From an uncultured SAR86 cluster bacterium (GTDB lineage Bacteria > Pseudomonadota > Gammaproteobacteria > Magnimaribacterales > AG-339-G14): DNA of 41,287 bases. This document shows positions 33,818-40,475 of the stretch, in pieces. Each line of letters begins with the position of its first letter. The stretch's first letter is position 1. Position numbers and translations under genes: made by a program. The DNA is taken from NCBI GenBank assembly GCA_902589965.1, contig CACIUX010000012.1, forward strand, positions 1-41,287, written 5' to 3'. The notes under the pieces are model-generated. The model worked only from the letters and a program-made list of their open reading frames with translations, searched no databases and was not told the origin of the DNA.

Positions 33818-35442
33818 GAGGAAGCAAAAATTGATTTAAAAACATTAGAAAAGATTGGAGCTGCAACATCGGAGCCGCCTGAAACATCATTTTTTGGTTC
33901 TTGGACCATTATTGCTAGCAAATATCTCTCACTATTTTTTTCTATGAATCCTACAAATAGAGCATTTATAGAATCTTCATCATATCCTTGCTGTTTAGAA
34001 ATGAGGCTTGTCCCTGTTTTCCCACCAACAACTCCATCTTTTACTTTGGCTAGTTTTCCAGTCCCATTATTCACAGTATGGATTAAAATATTTTTTATCT
34101 TATCAGTGGTTTCCTTTTTAAGAATTCTTCTTCTTATTTCATTACTTTCTGATGAAATAATCTTTAGATTTGCTTCGATACCGTCGTTTAAAATTCCAGT
34201 ATATGCTTTTGCAATATGAAGCAAAGTTGTCTGGAGACCATACCCGTAACATAAACTAACTAAACCTCTTAAAGAAATATTCTGTACTCCAGGCAAAAAT
34301 CCCTCTCTATGATTTAAAAACATCTCACTAAAGAACTCTCCGATTCCAAAAGAACGTATTCCAGATATTACTCTTGATTTGTTCATTTGAGAGCAAATTT
34401 TTACAGTGCCTACATTGCTTGATTTAGCTATGACTTCGCTTACAGAAAGAATTCCATAATTTTTAAAATCCTCTGTTCTGTAATCCTCAAATTCAACCCA
34501 TCCAGGATTAGTATCAATCAAGGTATCTTCGTTAATTAATTCATCGTCTAGAGCTAAAGAAATACTAAGAGGTTTTAAAACAGAACCAGGTTCCAAAAGA
34601 GAAATCGATGCCTTGTTTGTCACTAAAGAAATATCTGATAAAGATTTTCTATCGTTGGGATTAAAGCTAGGATAATTAGTTATTGCTAAAATCTCTTCAG
34701 AATCTAGATCAATCATTATTGCTGAAGCAGTGCTCGCATTGTTTTCGATTACAGCTCTTTTCAATTCATCAAAAACAATAAATTGATAATCTGAATCAAT
34801 AGATAACTTAATTAAGTCGCCATCCTTCTGAGGGACAATAACTTCCTCAATAACTTTTCCGTTACCATCTCTTTTAAGATCTATTCTTCCATCTGAGCTA
34901 TCAAGACTTTTCTGAAAGCTAAGCTCAATTCCTTGAAGACCATCATTATTTATATCAGTGATCCCAATTAGTTGAGAAAAAGCTTCTCCTTCGGGATAAT
35001 TTCTGTAGAACCTTTCATCAAAAACAAGTCCTTGAATTTTTTCTTTTTTAAGCGCCTCTGCTTTTTCCCTATTTACTTTTTTAGAAATTTGAATGAATTT
35101 AAGCCTCTGATTAGATGATCTTTCTCTTAAATTTTGCTCCTCGATATTTAATAAATCGGAAATAAATTTTATCTCGTCTGGTTTGTACGAAAAATAATTA
35201 AGATCTATTCCAATATCGTAAAAAATAATATCTTCAGCCAATATTCGATCGTTTCTATCGACTATCTTTCCTCGTGATGACTTTATGACTTTACTTTGCG
35301 AAATTCGATTTTCAATTTTATCAAATGAAAATTCTGCCTCAGTTATTTGGAAAAATACTAATCTTACAAAGAGAAGTGAAAAAAGTACGGGAAGAAAAAA
35401 CCAGAGAACAAGTTCTCTGGTTTTTTCCGTTTGATGGCTCAA
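33814..35442 (-). CDS. ftsI: Septal transpeptidase FtsI (PBP3)
   Basis: 542 residues. One N-terminal membrane helix (about 12-31), a pedestal domain starting SSRGKIVDRNDRILAED, and a transpeptidase domain with SxxK in LEPGSVLKPLSI, SxN in AKSSNVGT and KTG in VGGKTGTS. It crosslinks septal peptidoglycan with FtsW. The start is TTG at 35442, 6 nt after the ftsZ stop, with no good Shine-Dalgarno. It follows ftsZ instead of ftsL, which is unusual. The first codons encode a perfect terminator-like hairpin that also codes for the start of the membrane helix. Confidence 0.96.
   Translation of the reverse strand: MSHQTEKTRELVLWFFLPVLFSLLFVRLVFFQITEAEFSFDKIENRISQSKVIKSSRGKIVDRNDRILAEDIIFYDIGIDLNYFSYKPDEIKFISDLLNIEEQNLRERSSNQRLKFIQISKKVNREKAEALKKEKIQGLVFDERFYRNYPEGEAFSQLIGITDINNDGLQGIELSFQKSLDSSDGRIDLKRDGNGKVIEEVIVPQKDGDLIKLSIDSDYQFIVFDELKRAVIENNASTASAIMIDLDSEEILAITNYPSFNPNDRKSLSDISLVTNKASISLLEPGSVLKPLSISLALDDELINEDTLIDTNPGWVEFEDYRTEDFKNYGILSVSEVIAKSSNVGTVKICSQMNKSRVISGIRSFGIGEFFSEMFLNHREGFLPGVQNISLRGLVSLCYGYGLQTTLLHIAKAYTGILNDGIEANLKIISSESNEIRRRILKKETTDKIKNILIHTVNNGTGKLAKVKDGVVGGKTGTSLISKQQGYDEDSINALFVGFIEKNSERYLLAIMVQEPKNDVSGGSDVAAPIFSNVFKSIFASS
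35394..35427 (-). terminator. Intrinsic-terminator-like hairpin inside the 5' end of ftsI
   Basis: A perfect 16-bp inverted repeat: AAAAAACCAGAGAAC and GTTCTCTGGTTTTTT around an AA loop, closed by one more G-C pair. In either direction this gives a 9-bp stem (5 G-C pairs) flanked by A6 and followed by U6, the form of a bidirectional intrinsic terminator. It begins 22 nt after the ftsZ stop and covers about codons 6-16 of ftsI. Ribosomes starting at the ftsI TTG could disrupt it, so it may act as an attenuator. Confidence 0.8.
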
Positions 35443-35448
35443 AGAAAT

Positions 35449-36576
35449 CTAATCTATTTGTTTTTTAACGAACGATGGAATATCTAGATATTCTGAATCC
35501 ATTAAATCACTAGACGAAACTTTTTTAACTTCCCTAGAAGAATGAGAAATATCTGGTTTAGGAAGGATGGGTTCAACCGATTCAAATTCAAAAGTATTTT
35601 TTGGCATCTTTTTAGATGCACTTCCGCCAAGGCCAGTTGCTACTATTGTCACCTTTATGTCTGCTCCCATAGAGTCATCAAACGCCACACCATGAATGAT
35701 TGTTGCATCTTGAGCAGCAAATTCTCTTACTAAGGCAAGAACTTCCTCAATTTCACCAGTTTTCATATCTGGCCCAGCAGTAATATTGACAAGAACTCCT
35801 TTTGCGTTTTCTAGATTGATATCTTCTAAGAGTGGACTTCCAACAGCTGCAGAAGCTGCCTCTTTTGCTCTGCTTGTCCCATTTGCAATTCCCGTTCCCA
35901 TCATAGCCGTTCCTTTTTCTGACATTACTGTTTTAACATCTTGAAAATCAACATTAACAAGTCCGGTTTGTGTGATGATGTCTGATATACCTCTAACAGC
36001 TCCTAATAGAACATCATTTGCTTGCTTGAAGGCATCAAGAAGACTATGTTCTCGCCCAAGAACTTCCAATAATTTTTGGTTAGGGATTGCGATTAGTGAA
36101 TCAACTTCATCAGTAAGTTCTTTTAAGCCAACATCCGCAATTTGATCTCGCATTTCAAGCTCTAATGGCTTGGTAACTACTGCAACTGTCAAAGCACCTA
36201 TTTCTTTAGCAGCTCTGGCAACAATTGGGGCTGCACCAGTTCCTGTTCCGCCACCCATTCCTGCTGCAACAAAAACCATATCTGAGCCCTCAAGCAAGGT
36301 TTTAATTCTTTCAAGATCATCAAGAGCAGCATCTCTTCCAACCTCAGGTTTCCCTCCTGCTCCAAGACCGTTCGAAATACCGGTTCCAAGAGTAATTTTT
36401 AATTCTGCTAAATTGGTATCAAGCGCTTGCTCATCTGTATTAGCACAAATCATTTGAACGCCTTCGATGCCACTTTCAACCATATGGTTGACTGCGTTTC
36501 CTCCAGCTCCACCTACTCCAACTACTCTTATAAGAGCAGATGATTTAGTTTCATTTTCTACAACGGTCCAGTTCAT
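35449..36576 (-). CDS. ftsZ: Cell division GTPase FtsZ
   Basis: 375 residues. The tubulin signature GGGTGTG is in VFVAAGMGGGTGTGAAP, with N-terminal VVGVGGAGGNAVNHM and a short linker to the C-terminal peptide EYLDIPSFVKKQID that binds FtsA and ZipA. It polymerises into the Z ring. The ATG at 36576 has an excellent AAGGAGG. It lies 18 nt after ftsA. Unlike the standard order, it is followed by ftsI rather than lpxC. Confidence 0.99.
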   Translation of the reverse strand: MNWTVVENETKSSALIRVVGVGGAGGNAVNHMVESGIEGVQMICANTDEQALDTNLAELKITLGTGISNGLGAGGKPEVGRDAALDDLERIKTLLEGSDMVFVAAGMGGGTGTGAAPIVARAAKEIGALTVAVVTKPLELEMRDQIADVGLKELTDEVDSLIAIPNQKLLEVLGREHSLLDAFKQANDVLLGAVRGISDIITQTGLVNVDFQDVKTVMSEKGTAMMGTGIANGTSRAKEAASAAVGSPLLEDINLENAKGVLVNITAGPDMKTGEIEEVLALVREFAAQDATIIHGVAFDDSMGADIKVTIVATGLGGSASKKMPKNTFEFESVEPILPKPDISHSSREVKKVSSSDLMDSEYLDIPSFVKKQID

Positions 36577-36594
36577 AGTCCCTCCTTATTTAAA

Positions 36595-37824
36595 TTAGAA
36601 ATTGTTTTGGATCCATCTAAAAGCTTTGTTAAAAATGTTCTTATCTTTCATGAACAGATAGTTCATATGATCTTCTTCTTGTGATTTCTGGCTATATAAG
36701 ATCAAACCTACAACAGTTGCATATATTGGATTCCTTAATATATCGCTCAATCCTATCAATCCTGATGGCGAACCAATACGAACAGGAGCATTAAAAACTT
36801 CTTCTGCTAATTGAGATACTCCTTCCATTCTGGATGTTCCACCCGTGATTACAATCCCGGCGGGAATATTATTTTCTAAAGAAGATAAGTTAAGTTTTTG
36901 TTTAATTAAGCCAAAAATATCTAAATACCTTTGCTCAATTACACTGGCTAGAGCCATTCTTGAGAAAATTTTATTTTTTCTTCCTGCCATGCCTGGAACC
37001 TCAATTGTTTCATTTTCATGAATTATCGAACTTGAAGCACAGCCATACTTCTTCTTAAGTTCTTCTGCTTGCATACTTGGGGTTTGAAGAGCTCTAGCAA
37101 TGTCTTTAGTAATATGATCACCTGAAGTTGGAATATTGGCAGTATGACTTATTGCTCCATTTTGAAAAACTGCAACGTCTGAAGTTCCGCCGCCCATGTC
37201 AATTAAACAGGTTCCCAACTCTTTTTCATCTTCTGATAGGACGGAGTAACTTGACGCTAGTTGCTCCAAAACAAATCCTTCAACAGTAATACCACAAGCT
37301 TTCATGCAGGAGGATATGTTTTGAGCAGAGTTCCTGTTACAGGTGACTAGATGAACTTTGGTCTCCAGTCTGACGCCAGCCATTCCAAGAGGTTCTTTAA
37401 TACCATTTTGTTGATCAATAATATAGTCTCTTGGAAGAACATGAAGCAATTGAGAGTCATCTGGAATAGCATATGCTTGTGCGGCAGTGATGACTCTATC
37501 AACATCACTAACTTTGACTTTTTTATCTTTAATTCCTACAACACCTTCAGAATTTAAACCATTGATATGACCTCCGCTTATACCTACAAAAGCTGAAGTA
37601 ACTTGTTTACCAGACATCAATTCTGCATCATTTACCGCGGATTCTATTGCGGATACAGTTGATTCAATATCAACAATCACACCGTTTTTTAAACCTTGGG
37701 AAGTTTGGCTTCCTAAGCCGATAACTCGTAATTCGTGATCAACATATTCGGCGATTAGACACACGACTTTCGAGGTGCCTATGTCAATACCTACTCTGAT
37801 GTTATTTGATCCGTTGCTGGCCAT
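36595..37824 (-). CDS. ftsA: Cell division protein FtsA
   Basis: 409 residues from ATG 37824. Actin-like ATPase with VGIDIGTSKVVCLIAE, phosphate-2 loop LIDMGGGTSDVAVF, adenosine motif IVITGGTSRMEGV, and the C-terminal amphipathic membrane-targeting helix NKAFRWIQNNF. It tethers FtsZ filaments to the membrane. The ATG is one base after the ftsQ stop; a TTG at 37842 in the same frame would add six residues overlapping ftsQ and is less likely. Confidence 0.98.
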   Translation of the reverse strand: MASNGSNNIRVGIDIGTSKVVCLIAEYVDHELRVIGLGSQTSQGLKNGVIVDIESTVSAIESAVNDAELMSGKQVTSAFVGISGGHINGLNSEGVVGIKDKKVKVSDVDRVITAAQAYAIPDDSQLLHVLPRDYIIDQQNGIKEPLGMAGVRLETKVHLVTCNRNSAQNISSCMKACGITVEGFVLEQLASSYSVLSEDEKELGTCLIDMGGGTSDVAVFQNGAISHTANIPTSGDHITKDIARALQTPSMQAEELKKKYGCASSSIIHENETIEVPGMAGRKNKIFSRMALASVIEQRYLDIFGLIKQKLNLSSLENNIPAGIVITGGTSRMEGVSQLAEEVFNAPVRIGSPSGLIGLSDILRNPIYATVVGLILYSQKSQEEDHMNYLFMKDKNIFNKAFRWIQNNF

Positions 37825-37825
37825 A

Positions 37826-38377
37826 TTAATCTCTAAACCCAATTGCTCCTTTGTTTTGATACCTTAAATCTAAATATGAAAAGGTATCTTTTATGTTGTT
37901 AAAGTATTCGCTCTTGAGAAATGTTTTAAGGTTTTCTAATTGATTTTCTATTTTTGATTTATTCATGTGAAACCTTAAGCCAGAGTTATCCTCTAAGGTC
38001 ATTAAATCAAAATCTTCAATTAGAATTCTATTTAGAACCAAGTTAGACCCTTTCAAAATTTGATTGAGTTCAAAAAAATACCTTAAGACAAAATCAATAT
38101 TATTTCTGTTTGCTTCAATATTGACTAACTTCAAATTTTCTTTGGTTTTAAATTTGAGGAGGCGACCAGATTGGGTCAGTATCTGGTCTTTTCCCCAAAA
38201 AACAAGCGGTTGAAATTCTTTCACGTGCAATCTTTTCATTGGCCAAGAATTGACTTCCTTAGATGATTCAACAAAGTTAGGATTATCTTTTGAAAATAAA
38301 GGTTTAGGATCTTCAAAAACTTCGGATAAAACAAAGGTTGAAGAAAATATCATTATAATCAAAGTTAAGAATTTCAC
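37826..38377 (-). CDS. ftsQ: Reduced FtsQ-like division protein lacking most of the POTRA domain
   Basis: 183 residues against 276 in E. coli. An N-terminal hydrophobic stretch (about 2-18) is the membrane anchor or signal. Residues about 45-183 match the FtsQ beta domain: PMKRLHVKEFQPLVFWG, LVLNRILIEDFDL and the terminal YLDLRYQNKGAIGF, which corresponds to the FtsQ DLRY strand that binds FtsB. Only about 25 residues separate the two, so the POTRA domain is essentially gone. It lies directly before ftsA, the standard ftsQ position. The start is GTG (38377) with GGAG 7 nt upstream, overlapping ftsL by 4 nt. Confidence 0.8.
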   Translation of the reverse strand: MKFLTLIIMIFSSTFVLSEVFEDPKPLFSKDNPNFVESSKEVNSWPMKRLHVKEFQPLVFWGKDQILTQSGRLLKFKTKENLKLVNIEANRNNIDFVLRYFFELNQILKGSNLVLNRILIEDFDLMTLEDNSGLRFHMNKSKIENQLENLKTFLKSEYFNNIKDTFSYLDLRYQNKGAIGFRD

Positions 38378-38652
38378 TTTTCTGCTCCTTGAATCAAAAC
38401 AACGGATTCAGGCAAAATCATTCCGTATTCGTCAACCGTTTTTTCTTTTACTGAATTGTGAGAAGTTAGATTTAATATCTTATTCTTGAGATAAACTGAT
38501 TCCTCATCTAGTTTTGACTTATAGTCGTTTAAAAGATATTTTTCTGAGACTAATTGCTTGTAACTAGCATTCTTATTCAACACTAAGTAGGAACTAAAAA
38601 AAGTAGTAATCAGAGATCCTAAAATAAATATCAATATCATTTGATTAAACAT
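38374..38652 (-). CDS. ftsL: Cell division protein FtsL
   Basis: 92 residues. One N-terminal membrane helix (about 4-25) followed by a periplasmic coiled coil (about 32-70) with the typical late-divisome organisation and a short tail ESVVLIQ. It pairs with FtsB and FtsQ. Sequence conservation in FtsL is low, so the call rests mainly on size, topology and position after rsmH (8-nt overlap). Confidence 0.85.
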   Translation of the reverse strand: MFNQMILIFILGSLITTFFSSYLVLNKNASYKQLVSEKYLLNDYKSKLDEESVYLKNKILNLTSHNSVKEKTVDEYGMILPESVVLIQGAEK

Positions 38653-39499
38653 TTTTTATCGCAATTCTCATTATTGCGCTCCTTGATCTCGGATTAGACT
38701 TAATTTCATTAATTGTTGGCTTAATAGGCTTTCCTTGCTTTTTTAGATTAAGATTTTTTGCTTCTTCTGATCTAAGAAAGTTTTTAGCTATTCTGTCTTC
38801 TATGGAATGAAAGCTTATGATGATTAATTTTCCATTTTGCTTGAGAAGGCAAGCTGCTGATTTAAATCCATTGATCATCTCTTCAATTTCATTGTTTATA
38901 TGCATTCTAATTGCTCTGAATACATTAGTTGCTGGATGACGCTTTTGTGAACTGCTATATTTCTGAATAAATAAAGAAAGCTGTGCCGTGCTTTTAAACT
39001 TGGTCTTTTTTCTTGATTCAACAATTTTCCTGGCATAAAACCTAGATTTTCGCTCCTCGCCTAAATGAAATAACACGTCACTTATTTCTTTCTCTGTTGC
39101 AGTATTTATCCATTGCTCTGCTGTGATTTCCTCTTCTTTATTCATTCTCATATCAAGAGGGCCGTCCTTTTGAAAGCTAAATCCTCTTTCTGGATCATCT
39201 AGTTGCATGGAAGAATTCCCTAGATCAAAAAAGATACCATCTAGTCTTATATCTAAACTTTCAATTTTTGAAAAATTTAGATTTTTAAAATGAAATCTTT
39301 TATCTTTTATTTTTTGTGAATACGAGACAGTTTCTTTGTCTCTGTCTATTGCGATTAATCGGCCATCATCGTTAAGGTTTTCTAAAATCTTTTTTGAATG
39401 TCCCCCTAAGCCAAAAGTACAATCTAAATAAGTGCCGGCAGGATCATGAACTAAATTTTTAATAGTTTCGTTGATCATTACTGGCTGATGAGTGAACAT
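38645..39499 (-). CDS. rsmH: 16S rRNA (cytosine-1402-N4)-methyltransferase RsmH (MraW)
   Basis: 284 residues. N-terminal HQPVMINETIKNLV, SAM-binding LDCTFGLGGHSKKIL, GIFFDLGNSSMQLDDPERGF, RAIRMHINNEIEEM and C-terminal IISFHSIEDRIAKNFL are diagnostic. It methylates N4 of C1402 in 16S rRNA; RsmI, encoded 1 kb upstream, modifies the 2'-O of the same nucleotide. The ATG is 4 nt after the mraZ stop. Confidence 0.98.
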   Translation of the reverse strand: MFTHQPVMINETIKNLVHDPAGTYLDCTFGLGGHSKKILENLNDDGRLIAIDRDKETVSYSQKIKDKRFHFKNLNFSKIESLDIRLDGIFFDLGNSSMQLDDPERGFSFQKDGPLDMRMNKEEEITAEQWINTATEKEISDVLFHLGEERKSRFYARKIVESRKKTKFKSTAQLSLFIQKYSSSQKRHPATNVFRAIRMHINNEIEEMINGFKSAACLLKQNGKLIIISFHSIEDRIAKNFLRSEEAKNLNLKKQGKPIKPTINEIKSNPRSRSAIMRIAIKNV

Positions 39500-39503
39500 G
39501 ATG

Positions 39504-39983
39504 CTAAAAAGGGATCTCCTGGACGTTAGAAGGTAAGTCGATATCTAGTTTTTCACCTTGAATTTGTTGACCTTTCTCTTTTGCAAGCCAATTTTTTTCA
39601 TTCCATACTTCAAATTTCTGACCCATACCAATCAAAGATACTTTTTCTTTAACTTTTAATTGGGCGTAATCTCTTAAGCTTTGAGGAATAAGTATTTGCA
39701 TCCGATCATTGACTTCAAAATCAATTAAATTTGCATATCCAAGAAAATTCCACTGAATAGATCTAATTTTTGAATCTAGGCCTGATAAGTTTTCAAAAGC
39801 TTTCGATATGGTTTTCCATAAACTGCCTGGATAGATTCTTAAGGAAGGATATTGTGGGTCCCTAGTTATGACCAAAGAACCCTCTGAAACTTCTTTTAAA
39901 GCTTCTTTATACTTTGCTGGCATTGCAATTCGTCCTTTAGAATCCAATGCCAAACTACTGTATCCATAAAGTCCTATAGCCAT
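39504..39983 (-). CDS. mraZ: Transcriptional regulator MraZ
   Basis: 159 residues. Two AbrB-like MraZ repeats: LDSKGRIAMPAKYKEAL (about 14-30) and DRMQILIPQSLRDYAQL (about 95-112), each with the DxxGR/DxxQR-type motif. MraZ forms ring oligomers that bind direct repeats upstream of its own gene and control the dcw cluster. ATG at 39983 is taken as start; a TTG just before it would add one residue. Four 10-bp-phased GTG repeats lie upstream as expected targets. Confidence 0.96.
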   Translation of the reverse strand: MAIGLYGYSSLALDSKGRIAMPAKYKEALKEVSEGSLVITRDPQYPSLRIYPGSLWKTISKAFENLSGLDSKIRSIQWNFLGYANLIDFEVNDRMQILIPQSLRDYAQLKVKEKVSLIGMGQKFEVWNEKNWLAKEKGQQIQGEKLDIDLPSNVQEIPF

Positions 39984-40001
39984 CAAACAAGACCCCTTTT
40001 A

Positions 40002-40036
40002 CACACATAGATACACAAATGTGCACTTCAGCACAC
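40002..40036 (-). promoter_or_regulatory. Putative MraZ operator: four direct repeats at 10-bp period
   Basis: On the minus strand GTGTG (40036-40032), GTGCA (40026-40022), GTGTA (40016-40012) and GTGTG (40006-40002) are separated by exactly 5 bp. MraZ in E. coli and other bacteria binds G-rich pentamers spaced by 5 bp, so spacing and location fit, although the pentamers are GTGNN rather than TGGGN. A fifth in-phase GGGGT is at 39996-39992. Confidence 0.75.
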
Positions 40037-40063
40037 TTTAGACATTTGTATAATCACTGTCAA
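40035..40063 (-). promoter_or_regulatory. Probable mraZ (dcw) promoter
   Basis: A perfect TTGACA (40063-40058) followed after 17 bp by TAAAGT (40040-40035), a four-of-six match to the -10 consensus. The -10 overlaps the first GTG repeat, so MraZ binding would repress. This would be the main promoter of the dcw cluster; I saw no equally good one downstream before rpsF. Confidence 0.6.
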
Positions 40064-40109
40064 GAGGTTTAGTCCCAAAAGATAAGGGTTTTAAAGATAT
40101 TTATTATGT

Positions 40110-40440
40110 GAGCTGACCTATAAGCCGGGTTCTGTAATTAGTAATCATTCCTCTGGGATTTATGTTGCCATAAACCTCTAGCAACCTACCCTGACCTAAT
40201 GCGAGAAACATTAACAGGTCTCTATTTGGTCTTGCTCCTGATGGGGTTTGCCAACGACTTTTGTTACCAAAAGTCTGGTGCGCTCTTACCGCACCTTTTC
40301 ACCCTTACCTTTTAACACAAGGCGGTTTATTTTCTGTTGCACTATCCGTTACTTCACAGCACCCAGACGTTATCTGGCATCATTCTCTATGGAGCCCGGA
40401 CTTTCCTCTATCTATTTGACAGCGATTACCCGGTCAGCTC
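40110..40440 (-). ncRNA. rnpB: RNase P RNA (type A)
   Basis: About 331 nt. The 5' GAGCTGACC and 3' GGTCAGCTC form a perfect P1 stem. Universally conserved pieces are present in order: GAGGAAAGTCCGGGCTCC near the 5' end, GTGCAACAGAAAATAAACCG, AAGGTAAGGGTGAAAAGG with GTGCGGTAAGAGCGCACC, GGAGCAAGACCAAATAG, and ACAGAACCCGGCTTAT near the 3' end. It is the catalytic RNA that matures tRNA 5' ends. Exact termini are uncertain by a few bases. It lies between rsmI and mraZ as in other gammaproteobacteria; no clear terminator separates it from mraZ. Confidence 0.97.
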
Positions 40441-40447
40441 GGCGATC

Positions 40448-40475
40448 ATTATAAGTATTTAGATTTATTTGTCAT
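40448..40475 (-). promoter_or_regulatory. rnpB promoter overlapping the rsmI 3' end
   Basis: ATGACA (40475-40470), a 16-bp spacer and a perfect TATAAT (40453-40448), with the RNase P RNA 5' end 7 nt downstream of the -10. The -35 lies within the last codons of rsmI. Confidence 0.8.

Noticed and set aside
36170-36457. Plus-strand open frame of 95 codons opposite ftsZ
   Set aside because: It is antisense to the conserved FtsZ GTPase domain and is Ala/Pro-rich by complementarity; no ribosome site or family.
40248-40454. Plus-strand reading frame of about 68 codons
   Set aside because: It lies inside the RNase P RNA gene, whose conserved elements explain the sequence.
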